Positions 1-17,552 of a stretch of DNA of 64,000 bases are shown here, one piece after another. The translations under genes and the position numbers were made by a program. Every line of letters begins with the position of its first letter. Within the stretch, counting starts at the first letter, position 1. The stretch covers positions 33,925,116-33,989,115 of the forward strand of contig NC_089275.1 in NCBI RefSeq assembly GCF_963678975.1, in the 5' to 3' direction. The notes beneath the pieces were generated by a model. It saw nothing but the letters and a program-made list of their open reading frames with translations, was not told where the DNA came from and made no database searches. The stretch is from Dysidea avara. Lineage: Eukaryota > Porifera > Demospongiae > Dictyoceratida > Dysideidae.

Positions 1-60
1 TTTGATCTGAACAGGAGGTGTGAAAGTGGTACATATAGGTGTGAAAGTGGTACATATATA
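1..60. repeat. Short tandem repeat, edge of a dispersed repeat
   Basis: A unit of about 22 bp (GTGTGAAAGTGGTACATATA) occurs twice in tandem. The same words, TTTGATCTGA followed by GTGTGAAAGTGGTACAT, return in reverse orientation at 19887-19915 directly after a MITE terminus. This looks like the edge of a dispersed repeat that continues outside the window. Nothing further is recognised up to 478. Confidence 0.5.
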
Positions 61-478
61 AATATATTTATATATTAAAAGAACTTTGCGTGGGAGTATA
101 AAAGTAAAAAAAAAAGAAGGTTTTATATTCACCATAAAAGCCCAAGTGTTCTATATTGGTCAGTTATAGAACACTTTAATAGACCACAGTTCTATATCAG
201 GTAGTTATAAAACTGCCAGGTCTATTTTGTAGGCTAATAGCCTACTTTAAGTAAGTAATCACTCATTCTGGTCAGTACAACCAATCAACCAAGCCAGTGT
301 AGGCTGATAGCCTGACTGTGCTAGCTGACCAGTGCAACACAGGTGCAATGCCTATTCTACCCATGATAACACTCCTTCGTGAGTTTCTAATTGTTTCATG
401 TGTGTTGTGTGTGTACCTCAAGTTGACAGTTCTCTATACAAGTCAAAGCACTGCCTTTTGCTTATGCTAGCACTCAAA

Positions 479-540
479 GAGTGGGCAAGAGACAAATATA
501 GCACGAGGTGAAGCCGAATGCTATATTTTGTTGCCCACTC
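479..540. repeat. Short palindrome (MITE-like)
   Basis: Inverted repeat: GAGTGGGCAA at the left matches TTGCCCACTC at the right, and an inner pair TATAGCA/TGCTATA flanks a short loop. Compact hairpin of about 62 bp, probably a small non-autonomous element. No target duplication was recognised. Confidence 0.55.
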
Positions 541-917
541 TTTTCATGCTATATTTTCCATATAGCACTCATGGCAGTGATTTATCTAGTACATATATAT
601 ATATGTGTGTGTACTTACCTGGGAACAGGTGAGTATATACAGCTGTACTCACCTGTAGAATACAGTGCATATATACACACCTGTGGTTTGAGGCATGTCA
701 CACTAATATTCCTAGATTACTAATTCCCACAATCGGTTGTCACTACCATTTTGATCAAGCTGACTTGTGAGAGGAAAGCTACCAGTGTGTTTACCATGCC
801 AAACTAATAAGTGTAAGTCGTGTTAGTAAGTTAGTATGTGTGCATGGGTGTTTAGTATGTTGTGTAGTGCGGGTTGATTTAGACACATGGTATATTATAT
901 GAACTATGGCTCACTTT

Positions 918-1049
918 GGTGTATTGCACTTATATACACTCCTTTTCCTTAGTCATTAGAAGATTACTGTTGATAAACCCCTTGGCTTCATCTCAGGGTT
1001 TATCAACAGTAAACTTCCTCTGACTTCAGAGTCATAAGTGCAATACACC
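918..1049. repeat. Palindromic MITE-like element
   Basis: Outer arms GGTGTATTGCACTTAT and ATAAGTGCAATACACC are exact reverse complements. An inner pair, TACTGTTGATAAACCC and GGGTTTATCAACAGTA, gives a second stem. Total 132 bp, so the whole element folds into a two-stage hairpin. The flanks (541-917 and 1050-1862) hold no gene that I can support. Confidence 0.65.
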
Positions 1050-1862
1050 TCATTGCCATGGTTTTTATGTGACCAGATTTTGCAAAACCAATGTAAATCA
1101 CACATCAGGCAAAATCAAACTACCGCTACTACTGGATAGCTACAATATCATATTATTAGTTATGACCCTTGGTATTACTCAAACTGCTGTTAAGAGACAT
1201 CTTTTCTGTGTGGTGTGGCGAGCTCAAATGGTGGTTTCTGATTTTGGAAGGGCCTGGCTTAGCAATAATTAGTGGTGAACTGGTTGATGGTCTGATAAAG
1301 TTGATTGGATTTTTCTGTGTTGATTTTTCTGCATATCAGCCACTAATTAAGAAGCCAGCACAGCCCTGTAACCTTGCGTCTGGACTTCATTTGTCATCTG
1401 CCTTTATTTTGAAGTCAATCTCTTTTAATTAGTATCCCATCATCCCCCACCCTCCTGCCCTTTGTGAGCACTTGTGATACTACTGTACTTCACTTGTCCA
1501 ACTGCTTAGATCTTTTATCTGATTTGGCAGAAAACTTTACAAGCAGCTACAAGTACTGGAAATGGTCTAAAGGGTATTACATTGATGCATCCCTTGTGTA
1601 AATTTGCATATGTTTTTGCATTATACATGTAGCTGTCTGCCAGGTAGGATAGACCACACAGCAAATTTGATTAAATTTGCAACTGCCATTTGCAAAATAT
1701 AGGCATTCAAAGTTTTGACACTTTTTTAATGTTTTGTTCTCATGTTATGCCATACAGGGGCTCTGATTTATTTTGCACACTTTGCAGAAATTGCTATAAA
1801 CGTGTAATTCAATTGCCTTGATCCTTGGTACAAATGAAAAGGTGAATTCAAGTTTGCTGTGA

Positions 1863-1978
1863 ATCTGAGCCAGGTACTGAGCCAAGCACAGACTGAGCCA
1901 AGTCTGAGCCAAGCACAGACTGAGACTGAGCCAAAAGACTGCTGTGAGACTGAGCCAAGCACAGACTGAGCCAAGTTC
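1863..1978. repeat. Minisatellite with CTGAGCCAAGCACAGA unit
   Basis: Five to six imperfect copies of a roughly 16-bp unit around CTGAGCCAAGCACAGA, with partial units between. It creates a low-complexity reading frame on the minus strand that I do not regard as coding. Confidence 0.7.
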
Positions 1979-2044
1979 CATCTTTGTAGCTTGTTTCAGT
2001 TGTGAGTTATGATTGATTATAAGCACTTGTAATTTACTGTATAT

Positions 2045-2345
2045 ACAGCCAAGCTGTGAAAAAAGGTGCAGCCTTAAAAAGCCTGGGTGAAAAAAGTTAT
2101 GAAAACAAAGGTGGCAGCCAAAAAATGGCTGCAATGATGTTATACTAATAAAGTTTAACAATGCACAGCCATTATCAAATTTCATTAGCATTAACATCAT
2201 TGCAGCCATTTTTTGGCCACCACCTTTGATTTCATAACTTTCGTCACCCAGGATTTTTAAGGCTGCACCTTTTTTCACAGCTTGGCTGTTTTTGTGTAAA
2301 TATCATTTCTTTTTGCAATAGCAAGTTCCAAAGCCAGCCTATGGT
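2045..2345. mobile_element. Palindromic MITE (ACAGCCAAGCTGT family) with conserved 3' flank
   Basis: Long terminal inverted repeats start ACAGCCAAGCTGTGAAAAAA and continue through GGTGCAGCCTT; the second arm ends at 2289. An inner pair around AAATGGCTGCAATGATG closes the palindrome. The next 56 bp (2290-2345) also match the sequence just after the related element at 17553-17883, so the true mobile unit may extend beyond the palindrome. Another partial copy lies at 9058-9228. No coding capacity. Confidence 0.7.
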
Positions 2346-3242
2346 TGACCTTAATAATTCATTGTAACTTTTTCCCTTTACTACAGGAATCATCAAAGAC
2401 TGCATGGCTGAAATAAGATGAATTTTGAAGGTGTGTATATCCCAATGATGGCTGGGCAGATTTGACTCAAACTAGGAATGGGAGATGCCCTACCCTGAGG
2501 AAGTTTCCATTGCAGAAATGGTTAATTAATGCCGTTCAAGCACTGCACAGCTACGGATACATGAGAACTTTTTTATTTAAAATTTTATGTTATTATTCCC
2601 AGGGTTACCAGCACCCCTTGCCACAACCCTGACATCACAGAACTATATGACACTACTCCTTCTGAAGAGAGACAAGGAGAGCAAGTCTTCTGTAAAATAC
2701 AGCACTGAGCAGCATGACCCATACCATCCCTTAATGTTGAAAATACAAGTGGGGTAAAAGAACCAATGTCAATTTTGTTGTTCATACTTCCATTGCTTCT
2801 CACGTTTAAAACGTCGATAAACTACGGTGAGGATACTTGGGTACCATGATATGAAGGTGCAATAGCCTTAACTTTGACATAAAAATGCCTTCAGATGTTT
2901 GCTTACCTCCTTAGAATCCTGAAGCATAAATGTCTACACGAGCTCCATCCTCATTATTGGTTGTCGGATATCAAAGGCTGAATCTCACCTGTAAAAAGGC
3001 TGCGACGGATACATGAAAATGGCATTTTCTGGTTTTGTAAAATGAGTATTGCCCACCCACACTGGCTGTGCTGTACTTGGCCACATGACATGGTTATTTC
3101 CATAATTTTTGTAGAATGTTCTAGAACAATCTAGATTTTCCATTGGTAGATCTATGAAAGATCTATGAAATTATGAACTTGACTATTGAGTAAATCATAG
3201 CATTCATAAAGTAGAAATAAAGTGAGGTAATCAGCAGTGATA

Positions 3243-3312
3243 ATAGCGGCTCAGTGGTTAAGGATTTGGATGTTCAGTATGGAGGTCCCTGGTTCAAACG
3301 CTGGTCAGTAAC
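3243..3312 (+). repeat. tRNA-like sequence (SINE head or tRNA relic)
   Basis: An A-box-like stretch (GGCTCAGTGGTTAAGGAT) is followed about 40 bp later by a B-box-like GGTTCAAACGC, then a T run. Spacing resembles a tRNA or a tRNA-derived SINE head, but the arms do not pair well enough to call a tRNA gene. Confidence 0.35.
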
Positions 3313-3654
3313 TTTTTTTGACATTTTTAATGCATCTTTTTTTACCTCGCAGTGACTGTTCTATTAGAGTATTTTGACCCCATAGTTTACAATTGTTTGG
3401 TTTTTGCCTTGTAACTCTGTAGCTGTCAATGTGATTTGTTTTAAACCACAAAAAGTTTGAGCTACGATGGTTCACCTATACTTATGCATACCAATTTTTA
3501 CATAAGTGGTTTACCCTGTAGGTGTGACAACAAGTTGGCCTTTTTAATGCAAATAATCGTCCATAATTATAACTCGATGAATATTATTCAGATTTGCACC
3601 AAACGTGGTACATGATTGTGCCACAATACGTTTGTAAAGTGCACCAAAGCTCAA

Positions 3655-3712
3655 GACAATTGAGCTACACATTTGAATTTTATGACAATTGAGCTACACA
3701 TTTGAATTTTAT
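3655..3712. repeat. 29-bp direct tandem duplication
   Basis: Two adjacent identical 29-bp copies, each starting GACAATTGAGCTACACATTT. Perfect identity indicates a recent local duplication. Confidence 0.85.
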
Positions 3713-5234
3713 AATGGTTGTTGTAAAGTGTGCGAAAAGAATCTAAGCCCCCCCCAAGCCCCTAACGAAGAAAAAAACCTGAAGAAATTAAGCCAAATTG
3801 TGAAGGCTTATATTTCACGATTGCATTAAGCAATCTTTCTCAAATTTTGTATGTGGGGTCCAGAAGGTGGAGGGCATTTGCAGTATAAAAATGATTTTAA
3901 TTCGAGAAGGGAGCATGGAGCTACATATGTGTGAAAACCACGCTTTGTTTCTTCCTGCAAATATGCTCACAATGTGGTGTGCTGGGTACGACACACTACC
4001 TTGTGTCTTGATAGTAGCTAACAATAAGCTGAAACAGAAAATGGGATAAAGAAAGGAACAAAATCCCTCCTATTTGAACTGCAGGCCACCCAATATCTAG
4101 TCAGGTGCCACACTAAGCCTCCTACAGGAGGGATGGATTTTCTTCCTTTTAACCAAAGTACTGTATTTATTATTATTACAGCTTTACAGTGACCAGCACT
4201 GAAGGTCTGACATCAACATGTGCTGCAGCCTTTGGATTATCCTAACCTAACAAACAGGAACTAGGTAGTATCATACAGTACAGTAGTACTGGGATCATGA
4301 AGTTTTGGGTTTTCTTGCCTAAAAATATCACCTTAAAACCAGCCTCAAATTTCCTTCATAACAGCTTGGCAGTATTGGTTAGACATAGCCAAGCCCAAAA
4401 ATGTGACCCCAAACCCTTCCAACAAGTTTCCATGGAATTTAAAAAAAATTCTATTTAACTGAATTTTCTACTAACTGACGCCTTCAGCCAAGCATAACTT
4501 GACAATGGATAAGGCTATATTCAAATGGATCAATTTGACCTCCATGGGTAAATTTAAACAGCAGAAGTTTTGGTTAAAATGACCATCTAAAAGTGGTTGT
4601 AACCGGAGTAGGTATTTGAACTAAATCAGTAAAAATAAGAAGGTCAATACAACTGTTCACTTAGGATGTTGAAATAACATATTTTGGTGATTTGAGTGTG
4701 AATTGTCAAGTCTACTATGGCAAAGTTTAGATGACCAGCTACATGGTTAAATTTACAGTACCCTGGCCGTTATAACAGTTGTGTTACATCCCACAATCAA
4801 AAGTGAACATGGAGAACATAGGTTTTAAATACAATTTGAAAAACTTTATAAGACCAGGTATGTTTAAAGTATCAAAATGCAGTATGTAACAATTATTGTG
4901 AATATGTGTCATAGATACATTAATGTATGTTATTACTGATGATGACTGACTTGTTAATTAATTTAAACAAACAAACAAATTAACAAATCTTTTGTGACAT
5001 GGATTAATTTTACCACAGATGGTTAAAATGACCATGATGGCAAAGTTATTTCAAACGAGGTTGAAGAGACTATAGAGCATCTGGGTAATATGACTGTATC
5101 TTACAAAGTTAAAATAAACCAATACATCCTTGGGTCATTACTACCAAAACATCGGTCATTTGAATTGCAGGTAAAACAACCCAAAAATTTTCAACCCAAA
5201 AATTTGGGTTGTTTGTACCCATTTGAATTTACAG
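3713..5234. other. No gene recognised; dispersed-repeat-like sequence
   Basis: AT-rich sequence with no credible exon. Around 4040-4250 there are words shared with 13920-14110 (GTGCTGCAGC followed by TTTGGATTA, and GAAACAGAAA), suggesting a diverged dispersed repeat. Nothing else is seen. Confidence 0.4.
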
Positions 5235-6006
5235 TGTATACGGACTTGATTTTCTCACTGTTCGATGTCGCTTCATCCCAAGACGTGCCTTTTCACCAAC
5301 CACAGTATGTACAATGCATGTATTATGGACCTACCTTTGTCCTCCTTTGTGTTCCAGTTCTTTTCGCCGACAATGCAAAGTGTCAATTTGCAATGGCACG
5401 ATATGGCTTCCATCTGGCTGTGTCATGCTTTTCATGCACATTTTCCATAGTGACTGGATTCATTGCAGAGAAGTTTCTTGTGCTGCTCTTCACTTGTAAC
5501 ACTGTGTAACGAGCAGAGCATAGCTACAAACGAAGCGTAATGGCCACCCCACTGTTCAGTGCGTAATTGATTATTGGGGCACACATTCAGATGCAAAATT
5601 ATTTTATGGAATGGCTGGTGCCTTACCTGCCACAATTCTTTCTTTTGATGTGGTGCACGTGGATTCAGTAGTCATGATTGTGTTATTAAAAAAGTAAACA
5701 AACAAGTAGAAGGAAAAAGTAGGAATTTTAAACTGGATTAGCGATCAAAGAACGAAAAATCAGGGAAACAAGGGAACAGCTGAAAGTTGCAAAACAAGGG
5801 AGGTTGCCTATATCTGCAGATATACTAGTGGACATGTAATCCCTAATTCAGTCATGGTTATAGACTGAAGAGTAGGGTATATCTGCAGGTATAGGCAACC
5901 TCCATTGTCTCAGTTTCACAACTTTCAGCTGTTCCTTTGTTTCTCTGCTTTTTCATTCTTTGATCCCTAATCCAGCTTAAAATTCCAAATTTTTCCTTCT
6001 ACTTGT
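5235..6006 (-). mobile_element. Dispersed repeat copy A: palindromic head plus body
   Basis: Reverse-orientation copy of the family also at 7889-9021 and 14470-15459. The 305-bp palindromic head (5702-6006) has arms ACAAGTAGAAGGAAAAA and its complement; the body runs leftward through the AAACAAACAAGT junction to about 5235. The 139-residue frame through 5090-5509 is mostly this repeat and is not called a gene. The head begins 26 bp beyond the splice donor of the exon at 6032-6344, so it lies just inside the next intron. Confidence 0.65.
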
Positions 6007-6031
6007 ATATAAGGAATACGTATGTCCATAC

Positions 6032-11325
<5,294 letters not shown>

Positions 11326-11811
11326 CTGTAAAGGTATGAGTAGACATAATGCACGTGTACTAAGTAATGCTGTCTATACTGAAATTTATGTGTGAAATCT
11401 TATCTTCAATTGACAAAACAATTCATTTTCATTTCTGTGGCTTGCAGGTTACACTTACACCAGATTCGGCAATTTTTTTCCTACTGATAATCGTGTGAGA
11501 AAACTTTATCACTATACATTCATCTAATAGGTGAAACATGAAGCACTCACCCTGTTCCTTTTTTTACATCGGTATCTCATGATCGATAGTGGGTTTAATA
11601 GTGTGGGCTAATAGCCATCAGAAAATTATTCATACATCATTATACCTTACACACCAACTCCAGAAAAATTACAATTGTAGGATCCAGTTGTACTATATTA
11701 AGCCTACTAACTGACAGTAAGTTTATTGTCCTATTAGATGTGTAATGGTAGACTGATGAAAGACAGACAAAAGCCATAGGCCAGTCATGGATAGGAAAAG
11801 GAGGAGCCAGT

Positions 11812-11886
11812 TCAGTGGTGCCCATCGTACTGGAGGCAGGACTGAGGAGGATCATAAACTTTCTCAATGTTGGTTATGAAGTATGC
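11812..11886 (-). CDS. Candidate 3'-terminal exon (weak)
   Basis: A very good polypyrimidine tract and CTTTAG acceptor precede a 24-codon frame ending in TGA, starting AYFITNIEKVYDPPQS. Only the splice site and the non-repetitive sequence support it. It could equally be chance, and no partner exon was identified. Confidence 0.22.
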   Translation of the reverse strand, partial: AYFITNIEKVYDPPQSCLQYDGHH

Positions 11887-13095
11887 CTAAAGTGCTCAGT
11901 GTGTGCAAGTAGAGAAGAAAGAAGAGGGGAAAAAGAAGTTGATACTGATACTAGCTTAGTCTAATAAGCTGCACTGACGCAGTGTACAGTAGCTAGCTAG
12001 GTATAAATATTCACTTTTAAACAGTTTTTAATGTAGTAAAGAGTCCAAAGAGATTGTATTGCATTTCTTGCTAAATAGTTTGAATCGGGACAGTCAGACC
12101 TTGTGCTCTGGAAATCCTGAAAAATAGCTACACCCTGTGAGGTCGATTGGTTCTATACTTGTACAGTAGCCACCATGCACACTATAAAGGGCCAAGCAAC
12201 GTTTTTTGGATTGTCAGGTTTGTGCAGTGAGCCCTGCAACATTACAATATTTGTGAACCAGTCTGACAAAATTGGTCTTATCACCCAGGACACAAAGCTA
12301 CATGAATAAACTATCTAATTGCAAAATCAAAATCAGCTAGACTTGAGTGGTCTGGTTTTGTTGGCTGCTTTTCCCAAGCCCAGTGGTGATCTGTACGTGT
12401 GGTGTGGGGCCTTAATGGATCTCTGGTCAGCCTGGGGATGCCTGTATGTGGCTGTACAACTCTGTAGTGTTGAATAAGCACCTCTGCTGTGAGTTTCCTT
12501 TCATTTTAGCCAATTTTGAGACCTCAATGGTCCAAACTTGGCCTAATTCATCTCTTGGCCTTCCTTTTCAAGTTTTGAACACCATTTTGCCTGCCTTCCA
12601 GCCCCCCCACCTCCCACCCATTTTGCAGCTCACCTGATATAGTCAACCTTGTTCTAAAAACTATCTAAAATGGCGGGAAACTTAGTTGTTGGCTACTTGC
12701 ACAGTGGATGCTGTGGAAGGTAAGGAATTGGAGCAAAACGTGTGAAAATTTGGTACACATAGCTTCAACCATTGGCGAGCTACAACACACTAAATACTTA
12801 AAACCGGCATTTCTCGATACTTTTAAATAGGTGATAAGCCCGGTTTTCCCAGACTGGGTCACATTTACAGAATTATTTTTGTGAGCAAGTAGTTAAACTG
12901 ATTAAACATGTCAAATAGATGATTTGAGTGCCACTGCACTTGTGCTTGTCAGTGTTGCTAACTGTACATCAGCAGTGTCTTGTGATAATTGGTAGCAATA
13001 TTGCCATGTAGTGTGATAATGGATAATGGCAAGAACCTGGCCACCCACACTCAGATTGCCTTTATTGACAGTTTTTTTTGTTACGGAGGTTTGAG
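11887..13095. other. No gene recognised
   Basis: Unique-looking sequence without paired exon borders. The stretch 12180-12860 has several GC-richer blocks (for example around CAAGCAACGTTTTTTGG and ACTGGGTCACAT) that look like an old dispersed repeat, but no second copy was found in this window. Confidence 0.35.
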
Positions 13096-15810
13096 TCAAT
13101 TATTTAATGTGTCTTTTAACAACTTCTTAAGAAACTCAACATCCATAACTAATTTCTGTATATCATGCCATGAAAATACTAACTTGCATAAACAAATATA
13201 CTCTAACAAATAACACATTACCATTTCTAATGTAACTGGATCTGTTGTACCGTTTGTAAGTTGCAAAGTAACCTGAGCAATATAAAGTGTTTGAGCAACA
13301 CAGAAGAATGCTGATTTCACTTACATTATCAGAAACAGAAGATCTATGTCGGCGATGATGAGTAAATGTTCCACTGCTCACTATATGTATGTAAACATGC
13401 AACTGATTAGATATGTACACACTTTGTATATATACACACACACTATAACATTAATGCATGTACATAATGGTTGAGTTTATATTATAAACCCTAGAAATAT
13501 CTGTGACTGGATTAGTAAAAGGTACCTTTTCCACACATTTTACATGCCAGCAAACAAAATCATGTAATTTTGACTCCTTACACTGCTCTTAGTATCAAAA
13601 TGCAGCCTGATACTGTAGCTACACTTATGGAAAATTTCAAGCAATGTTAAAAATGGTTATGAAGATTCAAAGTTCAAAAAATGGATGTGTGAAAAAAGCA
13701 CCTTTTTGCAAATCCAGTTTCATATGTAACAGTTATACCATGGCCAAGAGTGATTTGCCTGATATATATGCCCAATCTTGAGGGCTGCAGGCCAGAGTGC
13801 ACTGCTATATACCTGGCATGAATGATGTATCGCAAGTACTATAGCCCACATTTTAACTAAAAGTAAAATCATACTCAGAGGGCATAGCCAGCTCCAGCTA
13901 GGTGGTCACTTACATTTCATTACATTAGATTACAGCAACATGACCGTGTGCTGCAGCTTTTGGATTACCTAATGTCAACAGAAATGGAGACTTTAAGATT
14001 ACATAACAATAATGTGAAACAGAAAGCAAGCCTGAGAAAGGGAAAAAATTTCTCCTATCCCATATTATATAGGAATATTTAACCAATAATCAAGAACACC
14101 GGCAACTGACTGCTCTATTACAATATCTGACTGCTCTATTAGACATTGCCAAAGCATTGGGTCAGGTTGAAACCTGACTAACATGAACAGTGTTGCCGCT
14201 TCTGCAGTCATGCAGCCCTATCCACTAAAAGACACTGAATATTTCAATGCTCAAAACTAAACAGATTGCTATTATTCATGAAGTAATATAGTATATGAAG
14301 ATCAGTTAAATAGTAATGTTTCCCCTGCAAAACAAAAATATTTAGTGAGTTTACGCATTGTTACAAGCATGAATCCACTGACAAACACTGTAAAATAATT
14401 TATAAAGACTATTTCAGTTTCTAACTACTATTAATTGAGGATGCATATTGTACACTTAAACTATTATAAACAAGTACACAGAAAATTTTGGAATTTTCAA
14501 CTAGAGTACGGACCATAGCACATCAATAAAAAGTACTGGAACAAGCTGGAGTAGTGCACGATATTAAATCACAGTAAAACAATAAGAAGTGTTATATCCC
14601 TACTGTGCATTTTTATTATGGTATCTTGAGCACAGTAGGGATATAACACTTCTTATTGTTTTACTGTAATTTAATATCGTGCACTACTCCAGCTTGTTCC
14701 AGTACTTTTATCTAAGTGTTATGGTCCCTTCTCTAGTTGAAAATTCCAATTTTTTCTGTGTACTTGTTTGTTGACTTTTTTTGTACATATTATTATTATG
14801 ACTGGTGAACCCACGCATACCACATCTGAAATGCCACCGCGAGCTCCAGCTATATCAATTATCATCTGAAAAGTAAGGTATCCCTTACGCTTTGTTGTTG
14901 GCTGTGTTCAACCCGCTACACAGCAGTACAAATCGAGAACTGTTCAAAAAGCACCTCTGCAATCAAAATAGAGACACTATGAAAAATATAGATGATCTCC
15001 ATTATGAAGGAAAGCCATCACGTGCTATTGCCAAATCAACACTTTTGCTGTCAGCAAAGATGAATGGGACACAAAGGAGGACACTGGTAAGTCCATGAAG
15101 AATGCATTGTACATACAGTGGTATGCCAAAAAGCACCTCTAGGGCTGAAGTGATGTCGAACAGTGAAAAAATCAAGCCCATAGCCTTAGCTGTTACTGAG
15201 TCACGCTTGCCTAAAGGAATCAGTCAGTCAGGCAGTCAGTAGAAATTCTGTTAAACAAATTATTTTTAAAATTCCATAGCAACATTTTGAAAGCTTTTCG
15301 GGTTGATCTGAAAGCTTGTTTGGGCTTAGTTTTACCTAACCAATACTGCCTCATTGTTGCCAGGAAAAATTGAGGCTGATTTTTGGGTGATTTTACTTTG
15401 TGGACCACGCCTACTATTTGTGGTCCCTACTATACAGTACTATCTTACTGTATAATACAGAAGGTCTATCTATTTCCCATGACTAAAAACCTGCAGTTTC
15501 TCATGGAAATAAAAATCATGAAATTCAACACCTTATTTCAAACAATAATAAGGTTCTTTCTCATGCATACACTGTATATGAATATTAATTTATATAAATA
15601 GTTTCTTTGACTGCTCTATAACACCACAATCTTTCAAAGAAACTTTTGAGAGGACTTACAAGTACATATGTATGTCTAAACTTATATTCCCAAAGAGGTG
15701 AATATAAATTCTGTGCTGTATTGCTTGTTACTACACATTACTGTTGTGCCACTAGACAAAATGACGTGTTTGATCCTGAGAATTCAAGTGAAATTTCTGA
15801 AACCGCACGT
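13096..15810 (-). CDS. Candidate 3' end of a minus-strand gene (four short exons)
   Basis: Four short exons are phase-compatible: 15810-15742, 13373-13325, 13272-13222 and 13155-13096, the last ending in TGA. Donors read GTAATG, GTAAGTGA and GTAATG; acceptors read TATACAG, GAGCAG, TGCTCAG and ATACAG. The joined peptide includes THHRRHRSSVSDN, VTLQLTNGTTDPVTLEM and a helical tail KLVMDVEFLKKLLKDTLNN. No domain is recognised. Consistent phase over three junctions is encouraging, but exons this short can arise by chance. Repeat copy C lies inside the long first intron. It may be the end of the gene whose coiled-coil exons lie at 22378-22612; that link is inference. Confidence 0.33.
13731..13815. 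repeat. Partial AGTTATACCA-family palindrome
   Basis: Starts AGTTATACCATGGCCAAGAG, then TTTGCCTGATATATATGCCC and a GGGCTGCAGGCC core. Related copies lie at 20075-20190, 21286-21345 and 34996-35192. Confidence 0.5.
14470..15459 (+). mobile_element. Dispersed repeat copy C: palindromic head plus body
   Basis: The 298-bp palindromic head (14470-14767) starts ACAAGTACACAGAAAATT and is followed by the same body as copy B, ending near CTGTATAATACAG. It lacks the internal duplication of copy B. Alignment by eye shows strong nucleotide similarity along the full length. Confidence 0.7.
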
Positions 15811-15821
15811 CTGTATAGCAC

Positions 15822-16085
15822 TAGACAGTAGGAAGAGCAAGGAAGTGAAATCACTTGTATAGCAACTAAACTATAGGTGCTTACATTCGTAGCCATAACT
15901 TTCATTACTATATTATTTAAATGTTCACCTATTCCAGCCCTGTAGTCACTTGTGCACATACATAATAAAGGTGATTTTATTGAAGAAATGATAATGATCT
16001 TGAATACAGTGTAAACAAACATACATGACATGCATACCATTGGGGTTTCAGAAAGAGTTTTGAACTTTCTATTAGCAGGCAAATA
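15822..16085 (-). repeat. Duplicated segment, copy 1
   Basis: This segment aligns with 30546-31090. Shared landmarks are CTAGACAGTAGGAA with AGCAAGGAA, GCTTACATT with GCAGCCATAACTT, TGTAGTCAC, and GAGCAGGCAAAT/TAGCAGGCAAAT. On the minus strand it contains possible exon-like pieces (for example before GTAAGCACC at 15882), but their phases do not join simply. Probably an old duplication of a gene segment. Confidence 0.5.
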
Positions 16086-16106
16086 AAATGGTGTACAGGT
16101 TTCATG

Positions 16107-17000
16107 GGCAGATCTAGGATTTATAAAAGGGGGGGGGGGCTAACCCAAAGTACTAATCTCTTGGATAGAGGTGTGCACTTCCCAGCATGCTTTGCATGCT
16201 GGAACTGGGGGGGTCTGGGGGCATGCCCCCCCCCCCCCCCCCCCAGGAAAATTTTGAAAAATAGATGCTTAAATACTGCAATTTGGAGACATTTCCACAT
16301 AAAATTCATAATATTTCCTGCCTGTAGATATTTTATATAGCTACTGCCTTTAGATTATAGGTATGGCTCTCTGAAGCATTTTGCTAATGGAAAAGTTTGG
16401 GTAGGTACAGACAACCAAGTACATGATGCACTCTCTCACAATTGCACAACACTGAATAGGTGCATGTTAGCTAGAATAAAAATGTTGAAAGTGGAAAATT
16501 TTGAAATTTGAACAATACAGGATTGAATCTGAGAGCATTTTCAATGGAAATTGTGTACCTGAATTAAGTTTTGCCATACATATTAACTACACAAGCAGAT
16601 GAATGAAGCCTTTTAAACAGACCAATGCACTTCATTGTATGTATAGGTGCAGGCAGATTTGGAAACATTCCATAACAGAAACATTCCATAGCAGAACCAA
16701 CTACATGTTTCCAGTGAATGTTCTATTAGAGTAGTTAGATGACTGCTCTATTAGAGTATCTCGATCTTGTACACCTCCAATGCTGATCCGGGTCCTTGTT
16801 GCATAAACTTTAGCATAAATCCACTGATAATACCTTGGAAAGATGTTTATAAGGTGGTTTTATGAGTATTTGTATTATTAGTGATCATATAATTATGCTA
16901 AGACAAAATTTCATTATAATACTCAGCATATTGATCAAGTAAAGCCTAAATATGAAGGGGGGGCTTCAGCCCCCAAAGCCCCCCCTGGATCCGCCCCTGG
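16107..17000. mobile_element. hAT-like non-autonomous element (GGATCC-terminus family)
   Basis: The left end GGCAGATCTAGGATTTAT mirrors the right end CCTGGATCCGCCCCTGG. Flanking octamers GTTTCATG and GTTTAATC agree at six of eight bases, so the target duplication has decayed or is off by a little. Contains long G and C runs and two copies of the dispersed motif (near 16714 and at 16741-16760). A GGGGGTCTGGGGGCATGCCC block is also found near 46638. Confidence 0.55.
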
Positions 17001-17177
17001 GTTTAATCAATGTAAGATTGTTTCTAAATACTTTTTTCAAAATGTATGGTTGTGCAAACCACAATTTTTTTTGCTGTGATAGCCACATATGAATGCTGTA
17101 GCCCCAACAATACAATTATATCAGCGTACAGCTATCTGTGTGTGGAAGCATAATCAAACAAATATTATAATACTGTG

Positions 17178-17180
<3 letters not shown>

Positions 17181-17219
<39 letters not shown>
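17181..17219. repeat. (TA)n microsatellite
   Basis: Uninterrupted TA tract of about 39 bp at the left edge of the next hAT-like element. Confidence 0.95.
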
Positions 17220-17222
<3 letters not shown>

Positions 17223-17514
17223 GGACGGATCCACGCTTATGGAAAGGGGGTTCAAAATGAAGTAACACTACTTTTCTGGTTTGGTAAGGTGAGACCCAAA
17301 AAAAGGTCACAACCTGCTGACAACAGCTGCCCACCCCACCGACTATGCATTTATCACTGATAAAGTATGTAAAAATCCTTACATAGCTCGCTACACACTA
17401 CTCTAATACTGTAACTGCTTAGATTGACTACTTTATTAGACTATATCAATCTTAGTATACTACAAAATTTGGAGGGAAGTCAAGAGCCCCCCTTGGCCCC
17501 CCTGCAACCACCAC
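17220..17514. mobile_element. hAT-like element, related to 50993-51248
   Basis: Begins near CAGGGACGGATCCACGC and ends near CAACCACCACTGAT. The interior (CTGCCCACCCCACCGACTA, then CTTACATAGCTCGCTACACA) is clearly homologous to 51020-51090. A variant of the dispersed motif lies near 17434. Target duplication is masked by flanking TA repeats. Confidence 0.45.
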
Positions 17515-17552
17515 TGATACATATATATATCATACAGTACGGTAGTACTGTA

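Noticed and set aside
3243-3312. Functional tRNA gene
   Set aside because: A- and B-box words are present but acceptor and anticodon stems do not pair; kept only as a tRNA-like repeat.
5090-5509. 139-codon frame as a gene
   Set aside because: More than half of it is the body of a dispersed repeat also present at 8580-8780 and 15060-15180.
11640-11867. 75-codon minus-strand frame as an exon joining 11325
   Set aside because: Phase would fit, but the frame depends on a non-ATG start, has a stop just upstream inside the likely exon, and another frame there has the better acceptor.
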